Shown: positions 26,658-36,057 of the stretch, piece after piece | Layout of the letters: every line of letters starts with the position of its first letter | Position numbering within the stretch: position 1 is the first letter of the stretch | Assembly (NCBI RefSeq): GCF_000739015.1 | Contig: NZ_JPUG01000066.1 | Span: 1 to 64,000 of the forward strand | Direction of reading: 5' to 3' | Source: Microvirga sp. BSC39 | GTDB lineage: Bacteria; Pseudomonadota; Alphaproteobacteria; Rhizobiales; Beijerinckiaceae | Length of the DNA: 64,000 nt | Notes under the pieces: generated by a model | Told to the model about the DNA's origin: nothing | Database searches by the model: none | Seen by the model: the letters and a program-made list of their open reading frames with translations, nothing else | Position numbers and translations under genes: made by a program

Positions 26658-27878
26658 TCAGACCCGCCGGACCATCGGCACAACGTTGTGGAGGGTCTGG
26701 TCGGCGCTGTCGAAGAATTTGCGGATGTTGCGGGCGGCCTGGCGGATGCGCTGCTCGTTTTCCACGAGGGCGATGCGCACGTAATCGTCGCCGTGCTCAC
26801 CGAATCCAATGCCGGGCGCAACCGCCACATCGGCCTTCTCCACCAGGAGCTTGGAGAATTCCAGGCTTCCCATGGGGCGGAACTTCTCGGGGATCTGCAC
26901 CCAGGCGAACATGGACGCGGTGGGCACCGGCACGTCCCAGCCTGCCTTGGCGAAGGAATCGACCATCACGTCCCGACGGCGCTTGTAAGTGGCGCGCATC
27001 TCGCGGATGCAGTCGTCCGGCCCATTGAGAGCAGCCGTGGCCGCCACCTGAACCGGCGTGAAGGCGCCGTAATCCAGATAGGATTTCACCCGGGCGAGAG
27101 CCGCCAGGAGCCGCTCGTTGCCCACCGCGAAGCCGATGCGCCAGCCGGCCATCGAGAAGGTCTTGGACATGGAGGTGAACTCCACCGCCACGTCTATGGC
27201 GCCGGGCACCTGAAGGATCGAGGGCGGCGGGTTGGTCTCATCGAAATAGACTTCCGAATAGGCCAGGTCCGACAGCAGAATCAGCTCGTGCTTCTTCGCG
27301 AAGGCCACGAGGTCTCGGTAGAAGTCGAGGGAGGCCACATAGGCGGTCGGGTTCGACGGATAGCAGACAACGAGCGCCACGGGCTTCGGAATCGAATGCG
27401 CCACGGCCCGCTCGGCAGCGACGAAAAAGTCGGGGGTCGGCTCGGCCGGAACGGACCGGATGACGCCGCCGGCCATGAGGAAGCCGAAGGCGTGGATCGG
27501 GTAGCTCGGATTCGGCACCAGGATCACGTCGCCCGGCTCCGTGATCGCCTGGGCCATGTTGGCGAAGCCCTCCTTGGAGCCAAGCGTCGCCACCACCTGG
27601 GTGTCCGGGTTGAGCTTCACGCCGAAGCGGCGCTCGTAGTAACCGGCCTGAGCGCGGCGCAGGCCGCCGATGCCCTTGGAGGCCGAGTAGCGGTCGGTCC
27701 GGGGCTTGCCCACGGTCTCGACAAGCTTGTCGATGACGTGCTGCGGGGCCTGGAGGTCCGGATTGCCCATGCCGAGGTCGATGATATCCGCGCCGTTGGC
27801 CCGGGCCGCGGCCTTGATCCGGTTGACCTGCTCGAAGACGTAAGGCGGAAGGCGCTTGATCCGGTAGAAATCAGACAT
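26658..27878 (-). CDS. Class I/II PLP aminotransferase (AlaC / LL-diaminopimelate aminotransferase-like)
   Basis: 406 residues. PLP lysine in SMSKTFSMAGWRIGF, CYPSNPTAYV for the Asn ligand, DLAYSEVYFD for the Asp/Tyr pair. Database names for this alphaproteobacterial clade vary between LL-diaminopimelate aminotransferase and alanine-forming AlaC; position directly upstream of homoserine dehydrogenase suggests an aspartate-family or alanine role. Start ATG at 27878. Confidence 0.88.
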   Translation of the reverse strand: MSDFYRIKRLPPYVFEQVNRIKAAARANGADIIDLGMGNPDLQAPQHVIDKLVETVGKPRTDRYSASKGIGGLRRAQAGYYERRFGVKLNPDTQVVATLGSKEGFANMAQAITEPGDVILVPNPSYPIHAFGFLMAGGVIRSVPAEPTPDFFVAAERAVAHSIPKPVALVVCYPSNPTAYVASLDFYRDLVAFAKKHELILLSDLAYSEVYFDETNPPPSILQVPGAIDVAVEFTSMSKTFSMAGWRIGFAVGNERLLAALARVKSYLDYGAFTPVQVAATAALNGPDDCIREMRATYKRRRDVMVDSFAKAGWDVPVPTASMFAWVQIPEKFRPMGSLEFSKLLVEKADVAVAPGIGFGEHGDDYVRIALVENEQRIRQAARNIRKFFDSADQTLHNVVPMVRRV

Positions 27879-27920
27879 GGTTCTCGTCCCCGAGCGGAAT
27901 CACATCATTCCGTATAGGCA

Positions 27921-28328
27921 CTAAGGCCTTCTGTTGGAATTCGTCTTCTGGCGCGTCTGCTGCGACGTGTTGGCCGGGAGCCTCACGGGCTCGGGCGGCG
28001 GAGTCTTGCCCATCTCTGCGGCCGCAGCACCCGCAGCCTCATTGCGCGACCGCAACGCATCGAGCTCCGCCTCCGCGGCTTTGATCTCCTCCGCCGTGCG
28101 CGCCGGTGTCGGACGCTCGGGAACAGGCGTTCCGATCGGCATGTAATCGAGAGTCGCCGGCCTTGAGCGTGCCACGAAATCAGGCGTCGGCGCTACCTGG
28201 GGACCGGCCCCGAGGGACGTGGCCACATCCCGCACGGGATTGCTGTTGCAGCCTGCCACCGCGGCGGCCGTGAGCATGATCAGCGCAAAGGCCGGTGCGC
28301 GAGGGATCGAAAGGGGCTTCATACGCAT
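27921..28328 (-). CDS. Putative lipoprotein, Pro/Ala/Glu-rich
   Basis: 135 residues. Lipoprotein signal peptide with lipobox AVAGC (Cys27). The mature part is low-complexity, with a helical EEIKAAEAELDALRSRNEAAG segment and Pro-rich ends. Start at 28328 or, equally possible, the ATG two codons in. No domain recognised; an outer-membrane or periplasmic anchor protein is plausible. It lies in the same direction as the downstream aminotransferase, 42 bases away, and divergent from phaC. Confidence 0.7.
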   Translation of the reverse strand: MRMKPLSIPRAPAFALIMLTAAAVAGCNSNPVRDVATSLGAGPQVAPTPDFVARSRPATLDYMPIGTPVPERPTPARTAEEIKAAEAELDALRSRNEAAGAAAAEMGKTPPPEPVRLPANTSQQTRQKTNSNRRP

Positions 28329-28440
28329 TTCTGATACCTAAGGATGGCAACATGACTCTGGCAAACCCAGCGTTCCAAACGCTAGGATGTCGGAAGTGCA
28401 GCCCGAGGGCAATGTTGCTGCGATAGAGGGAGATCGCCTT

Positions 28441-30246
28441 ATGGACAAGCCATTTGGTGAAGAGAAGACCCAAGGCCCCACCCCGGACTTCGAGGCACTC
28501 TCCCATAACGTCGCGCGGTTCATCGAGGGTGCCGGCAAAGCAGCCGCCGCCTATCTCAAGCCTGTCCAGGAAGGCAAAACCCTGTCCGAGCCCCCGGGCG
28601 ACACATCGGAGGCGATCAAATCCCTGACCCGGGTGGCCGAAGCCTGGATGACCGACCCGCAGCGGAGCCTGGAGGCTCAGACCCGCCTCGGCACCCAGTT
28701 CATGAGCCTGTGGGCTTCGACCCTGAAGCGCGCCCAGGGTGAGCCCACCGAGCCGGTCGCCGAGCCCGAGCCCAAGGACAACCGCTTCAAGGACCCCGAA
28801 TGGTCCGAGAATCCGATCTTCGATTTCCTGAAGCAGGCCTACCTCATCTCCTCCCGCTGGGCGGAGGACCTGGTGGAGAATGCGGACGGCCTCGATGAGC
28901 GGACGCGCCACAAGGCGCAGTTCTATCTCAAGCAGCTCTCAAGCGCCCTCTCACCCTCCAATTTCCTGCTGACGAACCCCGAACTCATCCGTGAGACCCT
29001 GCGCGAGAACGGCGCCAATCTGGTGCGCGGCATCAGCATGCTGGCCGAGGATATCGAAGCCGGTGGTGGCGAGCTGAAGATCCGCCAGTCCGATCCGAGC
29101 AATTTCAGGATCGGAGTCAACATCGCCAATACCCCCGGCAAGGTGATCTTCCGCAACGAGCTCATCGAGTTGATCCAGTATGCGCCTGCGACCGAGAAGG
29201 TTCTCAAGCGGCCGCTGCTGATCGTGCCGCCGTGGATCAACAAGTACTACATCCTCGATCTCAACCCGGAGAAGAGCTTCATCCGCTGGGCAGTCGCGCA
29301 GGGCCTGACTGTCTTCTGCATCTCATGGGTGAACCCGGCCGAGCAGCACGCGGAGAAGGGCTTCGAGCACTACATGCGCGACGGCATCTTCGCGGCGCTG
29401 GACGCGATCGAGCAGGCGACCGGCGAAAAGAAGGTGACGGCGATCGGCTACTGCGTCGGCGGGACCCTGCTCGCGACGACCCTGGCCTACATGGCCGCCA
29501 AGCGGGACAAGCGCATCGACAGCGCGACGCTGTTTACCGCGCAGGTGGACTTCACCCATGCAGGCGATCTGAAGGTGTTCGCCGGGGAGCAGGAGGTCCA
29601 GAGCCTGGAAGCCTCCATGAAGAAGCGCGGCTATCTTGAAGGCGCGCGCATGGCCAACGCCTTCAACATGCTGCGGCCCACCGATCTGATCTGGCCCTAC
29701 GTGGTCAACGTCTACATGAAGGGCAAGGCGCCGCTCCCCTTCGATCTTCTCTACTGGAACGCCGACTCGACGCGCATGCCGGCGGCCAATCACGCATTCT
29801 ATCTGCGCAACTGCTACCTCGAGAACAAGCTCGCGCAGGGCGAGATGGAACTGGCGGGCGTGAAGCTCGATCTGAAGAAGGTGAAGGTGCCGATCTTCAA
29901 CCTCGCCACCAAGGAAGACCACATCGCCCCTGCCCGCTCGGTCTTCGAGGGCTCGAAAGCCTTCGGCGGACCGGTCCATTACGTGCTGGCCGGGTCGGGG
30001 CACATCGCCGGCGTCGTCAATCCTCCGGGAAAGCCGAAGTACCAGTTCTGGACCGGTGGTCCGGTCGAGGGCGAGTTGGAGGATTGGACGAAGCAGGCCG
30101 CTGAGACGCCCGGCTCCTGGTGGCCCTATTGGTTCGAGTGGATCAAGGCTCAAGGGCCCAAGATGGTGCCGGCGCGCGAGCCCGGGGGCGGCAAGCTGGA
30201 GCCCCTCTGCGATGCGCCGGGAACCTACGTTCTCGCGAAGTCCTGA
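28441..30246 (+). CDS. phaC: Class I poly(3-hydroxyalkanoate) synthase
   Basis: 601 residues. N-terminal PhaC_N domain (about 95-265) and alpha/beta hydrolase domain. Lipase-like box GYCVGG with catalytic Cys338, later DHIAPARS (Asp) and [13 protein letters not shown] (His), the PHA-synthase hallmark. It polymerises hydroxyacyl-CoA on granule surfaces. ATG at 28441 follows GAGGGAGA; an in-frame ATG at 28387 lacks a good ribosome site. No phaA/B/R genes are adjacent. Confidence 0.94.
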   Translation: MDKPFGEEKTQGPTPDFEALSHNVARFIEGAGKAAAAYLKPVQEGKTLSEPPGDTSEAIKSLTRVAEAWMTDPQRSLEAQTRLGTQFMSLWASTLKRAQGEPTEPVAEPEPKDNRFKDPEWSENPIFDFLKQAYLISSRWAEDLVENADGLDERTRHKAQFYLKQLSSALSPSNFLLTNPELIRETLRENGANLVRGISMLAEDIEAGGGELKIRQSDPSNFRIGVNIANTPGKVIFRNELIELIQYAPATEKVLKRPLLIVPPWINKYYILDLNPEKSFIRWAVAQGLTVFCISWVNPAEQHAEKGFEHYMRDGIFAALDAIEQATGEKKVTAIGYCVGGTLLATTLAYMAAKRDKRIDSATLFTAQVDFTHAGDLKVFAGEQEVQSLEASMKKRGYLEGARMANAFNMLRPTDLIWPYVVNVYMKGKAPLPFDLLYWNADSTRMPAANHAFYLRNCYLENKLAQGEMELAGVKLDLKKVKVPIFNLATKEDHIAPARSVFEGSKAFGGPVHYVLAGSGHIAGVVNPPGKPKYQFWTGGPVEGELEDWTKQAAETPGSWWPYWFEWIKAQGPKMVPAREPGGGKLEPLCDAPGTYVLAKS

Positions 30247-30270
30247 AGCCTCGAGCGCTTTCTCAGACGG

Positions 30271-30302
30271 AAAAAAAGAAAGGCCGGCTTTCGCCGGCCT
30301 TT
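30271..30302. terminator. Bidirectional intrinsic terminator between phaC and fadL-like gene
   Basis: Ten-bp stem AAAGGCCGGC/GCCGGCCTTT (30279-30302) with TTTC loop. The minus strand has a strong TTCTTTTTTT tail (30278-30271), serving the porin gene; the plus strand has TTTCGCTTT for phaC. Confidence 0.85.
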
Positions 30303-30325
30303 CGCTTTGATCGTCGATGAGAGGA

Positions 30326-31612
30326 TCAGTACTTGCGGACGATCGGAGCGGCCGGGATGGCGACGGCCGGGTTGTCCCAGCGGTAGCGCAGGCCAACCGA
30401 CACGATATCGACGCTTGCATCCACGTCGGCCACGAAGGGCAGGCCCTCGTAGTCCTGGTGACCCGGAAGGATGCGGATATCCGTCTCCTTCGCGAAGATG
30501 TGCGTGTAGGCGACGTCGAAGGTCAGTTTGTCGTTCCACTGGTAGCTGGCGCCGACCGATGCCCAGATGCGATCATTGTCGGGCAGGCGTGTGGAGCGGA
30601 CGTCCGTGTCGATCGGCGACTCCTCGTAGGCCACACCAGCGCGCAGCGTCAGCTGGTTGTTGAACTTGTAATCGAAGCCGAGGGAGTAGAAGTAGCCGTC
30701 ATCGTAGTTGAGCGGGAGGTCGGTCACGACCACGCCACCCGGACCGGTGACCAGAGGCGTCTCGAGAACGCTCCAGTTCGTCCACTCGAAGCCGGCATGC
30801 ACGGTCAGGGCCGGCGTGATGGCCTGGGAGATGCCGATGGTGAGCTGGTCCGGCGTGGTCAGGTCGGAGCTGATCGGGATCCGGCTGCCGGGAGCGGTCA
30901 CCGTTCCCTCGAGCTCGTGGTCGATCCGCGAGCGATAGCCGATGCCGATCGAGGTGCCTGCGAACGGCGTGAGGGTCACGCCGGCCGTGAAGCCGAAGCC
31001 GATATCGTCACCGTCGAGGATGACGCTGGGAGCGCCCGGCGTGACGGCAGCGGCCCGCTTGAGGCGGATGTCGAAATACTGGAGGGACGGACCGGCCGCG
31101 ACGGACAGCCAGTTGTTCACCTTGATGCCGAGGACAGGGTTGACGTTCAGGGAGAACACCTTGGACGAGCGCGAGTAAACCTGACCGGCCCAGTTGTCCC
31201 GCGGATCCGTCACGAGCCCGTAGGGCGAAGTGGTGGACAGACCAACCCAGAGCATGTCGTTGATCTGGTAGGAATTGTAGCTCGCCGGAACGATGGCATC
31301 CTGGCCGATATCGCCGGATGCGCCGAACGCGAAGGTCGGCACGGACGGCAGCGGGTTGATGTCAACGCGCGGTACGATGAGCGACAGGCTCGCCTCGGTG
31401 TTCCAGCCCGGCATCATCGTGATGACGGCCGGGTTCCAGAACATGGAGGACAGATAGCCCGAACCGGATGCTGCGCCGGCGAACGAAAGCCCCTGAGCAG
31501 TAGCGCTCTGCTCGCGGATGCCGAAGGCACCGGCTTGGGCGCCGCCCTGAGCGGCGACGAGGGCTGCCAGCGAGACTGCAGCCAGGGTCAAAGAACGAGA
31601 GAGACGGCTCAT
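30326..31612 (-). CDS. OmpP1/FadL/TodX family outer membrane channel
   Basis: 428 residues. Signal peptide (LTLAAVSLAALVAAQGGAQA|GAFG), then the FadL N-terminal plug region (GIREQSATAQGLSFAGAASG, FWNPA) and a long antiparallel beta-barrel with alternating hydrophobic strands. C-terminus is not the usual Phe but ends RKY. The family imports hydrophobic molecules such as fatty acids. ATG at 31612 gives a proper signal peptide; the longer frame to 31693 lies in AT-rich leader. Convergent with phaC. Confidence 0.87.
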   Translation of the reverse strand: MSRLSRSLTLAAVSLAALVAAQGGAQAGAFGIREQSATAQGLSFAGAASGSGYLSSMFWNPAVITMMPGWNTEASLSLIVPRVDINPLPSVPTFAFGASGDIGQDAIVPASYNSYQINDMLWVGLSTTSPYGLVTDPRDNWAGQVYSRSSKVFSLNVNPVLGIKVNNWLSVAAGPSLQYFDIRLKRAAAVTPGAPSVILDGDDIGFGFTAGVTLTPFAGTSIGIGYRSRIDHELEGTVTAPGSRIPISSDLTTPDQLTIGISQAITPALTVHAGFEWTNWSVLETPLVTGPGGVVVTDLPLNYDDGYFYSLGFDYKFNNQLTLRAGVAYEESPIDTDVRSTRLPDNDRIWASVGASYQWNDKLTFDVAYTHIFAKETDIRILPGHQDYEGLPFVADVDASVDIVSVGLRYRWDNPAVAIPAAPIVRKY

Positions 31613-31994
31613 GGAGTTTTCCTGCCCATTTGCTTCTTGTGCGGGCGAATCCCGCCTTGGGCACAATCTGCCAATGCTTAAATTTCGCCGCAATCTGATT
31701 ATGAGACCACGTCCGGTTGTTAAGAAGTCATAAACCTTGCGTATTTGCTCCGATCAATACTTGAATGCACTTGGAGATTTTCTTAGCACAATAAAGTATG
31801 GACCAATGGTTCATATATAAACAAATGTATTGACGGCTAATCGCCGGCTGTCATCTAACCCCTCCGAGAGCATGGATATCGCGCACTTTGTAGGAGCTCG
31901 TGGCAAAACAGCAACATATTTACGCCCAGAACATGCATTGTAGCGGAGCGGATTCGCGCCAATTATGCACATGCCGCAACGAGAGGAGCGTTTG
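31613..31994. other. Intergenic region, AT-rich in the middle
   Basis: Divergent promoter region between the FadL-like gene and the FAH-family gene. The stretch 31690-31860 is visibly AT-rich, suggesting promoters and regulator sites. No convincing gene, hairpin or match to a known box was recognised. Confidence 0.5.
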
Positions 31995-32879
31995 ATGAAG
32001 TTGGTGAGATTTGGGGAAGCGGGACAAGAGAAGCCCGGGTTGGTCGATGCCCAGGGGCAGGTTCGTGACCTGTCGGGTCTCGTTCCCGACATCACCGGAG
32101 CGACATTGTCCTCGGAGACCTTGAACCGCATCCGTCAGGCCGACCCGTCCAGCCTTCCGGTTGCGCCCTCTGGGCAGCGCCTGGGCGCCTGCGTGGGCCA
32201 GGTGCGCAATTTCATCGCCATCGGGTTGAACTATGCCGACCATGCCGCCGAGACAGGCGCGGCCATTCCGGCGGAGCCCATCGTGTTCAACAAGGCGCCG
32301 TCCTGCATTGTCGGGCCCAATGACGACGTGATCATCCCCCGCGGATCGCAGAAGACCGACTGGGAGGTCGAGCTAGCCATCGTGATCGGCGAGCGCGCGT
32401 CGTATATCGGGGCCAACGAGGCGCTGGATTTCGTCGCCGGCTACTGCGTCTGCAACGACGTCTCCGAGCGTGAGTTTCAGATCGAACGCGGCGGCACCTG
32501 GACCAAGGGCAAGGGCTGCCCGACCTTCGGGCCCCTTGGCCCCTGGCTCGTGACCAAGGATGAGATCCCCGACCCGCAGAACCTCTCCATGTGGCTCGAC
32601 GTGAACGGCGAGCGCGTGCAGAACGGCTCGACCAAGACCATGATCTTCAACGTGGCGCAGATCGTGTCTTACGTCTCGCACTTCATGATCCTGGAGCCCG
32701 GCGACGTGATCACCACCGGCACCCCGCCCGGCGTCGGCATGGGGATGAAGCCGCAGCGCTTCCTGAAGGCCGGCGACGTGGTGTCGCTCGGCATCGAGGG
32801 CCTCGGCGAGCAGCGCCAGCGCTTCGTCGCCTTTGAGGGCAATGCCGTGGATACCAGCAAGAGCTGGAAGGGGCATTAG
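31995..32879 (+). CDS. Fumarylacetoacetate hydrolase family protein
   Basis: 294 residues. FAH-domain motifs: FIAIGLNYADHAAETG, FNKAPSCIVGPNDDVIIP in two parts, DWEVELAIVIGE with the metal-binding acidic residues, FGPLGPWLVT and the C-terminal TTGTPPGVGMG. These belong to the 2-keto-4-pentenoate hydratase/oxaloacetate decarboxylase/acylpyruvase group; substrate cannot be told from sequence. GAGAGGAG precedes ATG at 31995. Stands alone, with a divergent porin upstream and argC convergent downstream. Confidence 0.87.
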   Translation: MKLVRFGEAGQEKPGLVDAQGQVRDLSGLVPDITGATLSSETLNRIRQADPSSLPVAPSGQRLGACVGQVRNFIAIGLNYADHAAETGAAIPAEPIVFNKAPSCIVGPNDDVIIPRGSQKTDWEVELAIVIGERASYIGANEALDFVAGYCVCNDVSEREFQIERGGTWTKGKGCPTFGPLGPWLVTKDEIPDPQNLSMWLDVNGERVQNGSTKTMIFNVAQIVSYVSHFMILEPGDVITTGTPPGVGMGMKPQRFLKAGDVVSLGIEGLGEQRQRFVAFEGNAVDTSKSWKGH

Positions 32880-32908
32880 CTCCAGCAGGAAAAACGCCTA
32901 TTCATGTG

Positions 32909-32990
32909 ATGGCTGGGCTTATCCCGGCCATCTCTGTTTGAAAGGCGCTGCGCCTCTCACGAATGAGATCACCGGCACAAGGCCGGTGGT
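32909..32990 (+). repeat. Dispersed two-hairpin repeat, copy C
   Basis: ATGGCTGGG-N5-CCCGGCCAT (32909-32931) and ATCACCGGC-N5-GCCGGTGGT (32968-32990). The linker between them matches that of copy D (TTTGAA, GCGCCT, GAG at similar places). It lies between the convergent ends of the FAH-family gene and argC. Confidence 0.8.
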
Positions 32991-33013
32991 GACAATCATA
33001 GCGACACTGCTCT

Positions 33014-33982
33014 TCAAATCAGCCCGAGCATCAGCTGAATGTTCTGCACCGCCGCCCCCGAGGCTCCCTTGCCGAGGTTGTCGAGGCGGGCGACCAAGAG
33101 CGCATGGCTGTAGCTGTCGTGCTGGAAGACGAAGAGCTCCAGCCGGTCCGTGTCGTTCAGGGCCTCCGGCTCGATGCGCTCGATCTTCTTGCCGTCCCGG
33201 ATCGTGGGCACCACGCTCACGAGGCCACCGTCCTTGTAATGGCCCATGAGTGCCGACTCGAGATCGGCAGCCTTCGGCTTGCCCGGAAGCATGTCGAGGT
33301 GGAGCGGCACGCTCACCAGCATGCCCTGCCGGAAATTGCCCACCGAGGGAATGAAGATCGGACGCCGGGTCAGGCCGGTGTACTTCTGCAGCTCGGGCAC
33401 ATGCTTGTGCTCGAAGCCGAGGCCGTAGAGCTCGAAGGAAGGCGCCGTGCCGGCCTCGTAGGACTCGATCATAGAGCGCCCGCCGCCGCTGTAGCCGCTC
33501 ACCGCATTCACGCTGATCGGATAATCGGCCGGCACGAGGCCGGCATCCACGAGAGGCCGGATGAGCGCGATGGCGCCGGTCGGATAGCAGCCCGGATTGG
33601 CCACCCGGTCAGCATTGGCAACGGCTTTCCGTTGCGCGGAATCGAGCTCCGCGAAGCCATAGGCCCAGCCGGGGCTCACCCGATGGGCCGTGCTGGCATC
33701 GAGAATGCGGGGCTTGTGTCCGCTCAGGCCGTCCACGAGGCTCACGGTCTCCCGGGCCGCATCGTCGTGGAGGCACAGCACCACGAGATCGACCTCGGCC
33801 AGGATCTCGCGCTTGGCCGCCGGGTCCTTGCGCCGCGCCGGATCGATGCTGCGGATCGCGACGCCGGGCACGTCCTTCAGGCGCTCACGGATGCCGAGGC
33901 CGGTGGTGCCCGCCTCCCCGTCGATGAAGACGGTCTTCGTCTGCTGGCTGAGGCCCGTTGATCTGTCGAGGGTCGAGGTCAT
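33014..33982 (-). CDS. argC: N-acetyl-gamma-glutamyl-phosphate reductase (type 2, short form)
   Basis: 322 residues. N-terminal [17 protein letters not shown] nucleotide-binding motif, LDASTAHRV, catalytic Cys in NPGCYPTGA, and the substrate-binding [10 protein letters not shown] and FEHKHVPE motifs. It reduces N-acetylglutamyl phosphate in arginine biosynthesis. ATG at 33982 is the natural start; the in-frame extension to 34036 has no recognised sequence. The leader holds an Arg-rich small ORF and an intrinsic terminator, suggesting attenuation. Confidence 0.93.
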   Translation of the reverse strand: MTSTLDRSTGLSQQTKTVFIDGEAGTTGLGIRERLKDVPGVAIRSIDPARRKDPAAKREILAEVDLVVLCLHDDAARETVSLVDGLSGHKPRILDASTAHRVSPGWAYGFAELDSAQRKAVANADRVANPGCYPTGAIALIRPLVDAGLVPADYPISVNAVSGYSGGGRSMIESYEAGTAPSFELYGLGFEHKHVPELQKYTGLTRRPIFIPSVGNFRQGMLVSVPLHLDMLPGKPKAADLESALMGHYKDGGLVSVVPTIRDGKKIERIEPEALNDTDRLELFVFQHDSYSHALLVARLDNLGKGASGAAVQNIQLMLGLI

Positions 33983-34046
33983 GGTCGATCCAATCTGTCG
34001 TCGAGGCTGAGATAGGGCCAAGCGCACAGGCCCCACAAGGTTTCAG

Positions 34047-34077
34047 GAAAAAGAAAAGCCGCGCAGAGGGCGCGGCT
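34047..34077 (-). terminator. Intrinsic terminator in the argC leader (candidate attenuator)
   Basis: On the minus strand: stem AGCCGCGC/GCGCGGCT, 5-base loop, then TTTTCTTTTT. It lies 65 bases upstream of the argC start and 25 bases beyond the stop of the 19-codon ORF. The segment GCCGCGC (minus strand) also occurs inside that ORF (34125-34119) and could pair with the terminator's 3' arm instead. Confidence 0.8.
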
Positions 34078-34101
34078 GGCAGACGAACGGACAGGCAGCC
34101 G

Positions 34102-34161
34102 TCATCGCAGGCGCGCAGGCGCGGCGGACAGGCTACGTCGGATGTCTGAAACGATGATCAT
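34102..34161 (-). CDS. Putative Arg-rich leader peptide for argC
   Basis: A 19-codon frame, ATG at 34161: MIIVSDIRRSLSAAPARLR, with four arginines (positions 8, 9, 17, 19). A TTGACA-N17-TCATAG promoter places transcription start about two bases before the ATG, so the message would be leaderless, which is common in alphaproteobacteria. It is followed by an intrinsic terminator and then argC. The combination matches classical amino-acid attenuators, but no ribosome site is present and the peptide itself has no family. Confidence 0.5.
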   Translation of the reverse strand: MIIVSDIRRSLSAAPARLR

Positions 34162-34169
34162 GGGCCGAT

Positions 34170-34198
34170 CTATGAAGCCATACAGCCTGGCTTGTCAA
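34170..34198 (-). promoter_or_regulatory. Candidate sigma-70 promoter for argC leader
   Basis: Minus strand: TTGACA (34198-34193), 17-base spacer, TCATAG (34175-34170). The -35 is a perfect housekeeping hexamer. Expected start near 34163. Confidence 0.6.
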
Positions 34199-34222
34199 GA
34201 ATTGCGGCCGACGAGAGCTTCC

Positions 34223-34247
34223 GGAACCCTCGTGCGCCGGCGCGGTT
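34223..34247 (+). promoter_or_regulatory. Candidate EcfG-type promoter (GGAAC-N16-GGTT)
   Basis: Exact -35 GGAAC (34223-34227), spacer 16, -10 GGTT with one mismatch. It ends 37 bases before the DUF5872-type gene at 34284. Confidence 0.45.
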
Positions 34248-34283
34248 GCATCCGGAATCTCGGACAACAGGCAGGCGGCTCCA

Positions 34284-34799
34284 ATGGCAGGCACGGCGAA
34301 GAAGACGAACCCCAAGCTCTGGGAGACGGTGAAGGCAAAGGTCACGAAGAGCGCCAAGGGCGGCAAGGCGGGCCAATGGTCGGCCCGCAAGGCCCAGATG
34401 GCTGTGGCCGAGTACAAGAAGGAAGGCGGCGGCTACGAGGGCAGGAAGACCTCGGACAACCACCTCAAGCAGTGGGAGCAGGAGGATTGGGGCACGAAAT
34501 CCGGCCGGAAGAGCCGGGAGACGGGCGAGCGCTACCTGCCGGCCAAGAGCCGTGATGCGTTGACGGACGGCGAGTACAAGCGGTCGTCGGACAAGAAGAG
34601 AGACGACACCCGTAAGGGCAAGCAGTTTTCGAAGCAGCCGCGCGACGTGGCAAAGAAGGCCGCTGCCGCACGCAAGAGCGCAACCCGGAGCGGCGCTTCG
34701 TCCACCACCAAGGCCCAGCTCATGGAGCGTGCCCGCAAGCGGGATATCCCGGGCCGATCGCGGATGAGCAAGGCGGAGCTGGAGCGTGCCTTGACGTAG
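34284..34799 (+). CDS. Lys-rich DUF5872-type protein
   Basis: 171 residues, highly basic. The first half has the pattern NPKLWETVKAKVT-KGGKAGQWSARKAQMAVAEYKK with a GGYEGRKTSDNHLKQWEQEDWGTKSG block typical of DUF5872. The C-terminus (MERARKRDIPGRSRMSKAELERAL) resembles the helix-extended-helix of Rho-N/SAP-like nucleic-acid-binding motifs. A DNA-binding, stress-related function is likely but unproven. A near-consensus EcfG promoter precedes it. Confidence 0.75.
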   Translation: MAGTAKKTNPKLWETVKAKVTKSAKGGKAGQWSARKAQMAVAEYKKEGGGYEGRKTSDNHLKQWEQEDWGTKSGRKSRETGERYLPAKSRDALTDGEYKRSSDKKRDDTRKGKQFSKQPRDVAKKAAAARKSATRSGASSTTKAQLMERARKRDIPGRSRMSKAELERALT

Positions 34800-34866
34800 A
34801 GCATCGTGCCGACCCGAAGGGTCGCGCCCGGCGATGCCGTCTTTCACAAAGAAAGCATCGGATGCA

Positions 34867-34894
34867 AAAAGGGCGGCCCGAGAGCCGCCCTTTT
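34867..34894. terminator. Bidirectional intrinsic terminator after rpsI
   Basis: Eleven-bp stem AAAAGGGCGGC/GCCGCCCTTTT with 6-base loop; A/T ends give U-tails in both directions. Serves rpsI on the minus strand and possibly the DUF5872-type gene on the plus strand. Confidence 0.88.
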
Positions 34895-34916
34895 CGAATG
34901 ATTGGCTGAAGGAGCC

Positions 34917-35393
34917 TTAGCGCTTCGAGAACTGGAAGCTGCGGCGGGCCTTCTTCTTGCCGTACTTCTTACGCTCGACGACGCGCGGATCGCGGGTCAG
35001 GAAGCCTTCCTTCTTGAGCGGGCCGCGAAGCTCCGGCTCATAGTAGGTCAGTGCCTTGGCGAGGCCGTGACGGACCGCGCCGGCCTGGCCGGACAGACCA
35101 CCGCCGTCGACGTTGACGGTGATGTCGTACTGGCCTTCGCGCTGGGCGATCTGGAGCGGCTGCGCCAGGATCATGCGGAGCACGGGACGGGCGAAATAGA
35201 CCTCGGCCGTGCGGCCGTTGATCACGATCTTGCCAGAGCCGGGCTTGATCCACACGCGGGCAACCGCGTCCTTGCGCTTGCCGGTGGCATAGGCGCGCCC
35301 GAGCGAATCGAGCTTCTGGACGTGCTTCGGAGCTTCCGGAGCGGTGGTCTGGGCGTTTTCACCCAGATCGGCGAGAGACTGAAGGGTCGCCAT
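34917..35393 (-). CDS. rpsI: 30S ribosomal protein S9
   Basis: 158 residues; the C-terminal 130 are the universal S9 domain ([55 protein letters not shown] end in pieces), with the terminal Lys-Arg that reaches the ribosomal P site. The N-terminal extension of about 28 residues is normal for alphaproteobacteria. Three bases downstream of rplM in the usual L13-S9 operon. Confidence 0.97.
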   Translation of the reverse strand: MATLQSLADLGENAQTTAPEAPKHVQKLDSLGRAYATGKRKDAVARVWIKPGSGKIVINGRTAEVYFARPVLRMILAQPLQIAQREGQYDITVNVDGGGLSGQAGAVRHGLAKALTYYEPELRGPLKKEGFLTRDPRVVERKKYGKKKARRSFQFSKR

Positions 35394-35396
35394 GGA

Positions 35397-35861
35397 TTAG
35401 GCCCTCACGTTCTTGCTGTTGAGGGCCGCGACGTCCAGGACTTCCGGCTGCTGAGCGGTATGAGGATGCTCAGTGCCGCCATAGACGCGCAGGTTGCCCA
35501 TGATCTGACGGAAAAGCGGGCCGCGGGGGAGCATGCGCTCCACAGCCTTCTCGACCACGCGCTCCGGGAAGCGGCCGTCGAGAATGAAACGCGCGGTGCG
35601 CTCCTTGATGCCGCCCGGATAACCGGTGTGATGGTAGTACACCTTCTGCTCGCGCTTGCGGCCGGTGAACACCACCTTGTCGGCGTTGATGACGATGACG
35701 TTGTCGCCGCAGTCGACGTGGGGCGTGTAGTTCGGCTTGTGCTTGCCACGCAGGCGCATGGCAACCACGGACGCGAGACGGCCCACAACGAGGCCCTTCG
35801 CGTCGATCACAACCCACTTCTTCTCGACCTCGGCGGGCTTCAGCGAAGTCGTAGTCTTCAT
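35397..35861 (-). CDS. rplM: 50S ribosomal protein L13
   Basis: 154 residues. L13 landmarks [46 protein letters not shown] and [20 protein letters not shown]. Start ATG at 35861; a longer in-frame reading to 35918 has no similarity. First gene of the rplM-rpsI operon. Confidence 0.97.
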   Translation of the reverse strand: MKTTTSLKPAEVEKKWVVIDAKGLVVGRLASVVAMRLRGKHKPNYTPHVDCGDNVIVINADKVVFTGRKREQKVYYHHTGYPGGIKERTARFILDGRFPERVVEKAVERMLPRGPLFRQIMGNLRVYGGTEHPHTAQQPEVLDVAALNSKNVRA

Positions 35862-36043
35862 TGCGCTGTATCCCGTTGGAGCCCTGGGGCTCAGGTTCTG
35901 AAAACGACAAACCGCCACGAAGTGCGGCGGCTAGTGAGGGCTGTTTAGTGTTTTCAGACAAGCAAGTCAACCGGAAATGGGCAGCCCTGCCTCGCCAGAA
36001 ATATCAAAGAAAACATATACTTGTGCTTATATGGTATTAAAAC

Positions 36044-36057
36044 ACCACATATGTGGT
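36044..36057. promoter_or_regulatory. 14-bp perfect palindrome, candidate operator
   Basis: ACCACAT/ATGTGGT, a perfect dyad in the AT-rich 294-base gap between rplM and the divergent GST gene, about 100 bases before the GST start. A half-site ATGGTATT lies just upstream at about 36031. The binding protein is unknown. Confidence 0.4.

Noticed and set aside
25248..27917. An 889-codon plus-strand open frame
   Set aside because: It runs antisense through homoserine dehydrogenase and the aminotransferase, whose motifs are clear; its composition (His, Arg, Gly, Asp rich) is typical of GC-rich antisense shadow frames.
30317..31681. 454-codon plus-strand frame opposite the porin gene
   Set aside because: Antisense to a well-supported FadL-type protein with signal peptide and its own terminator.
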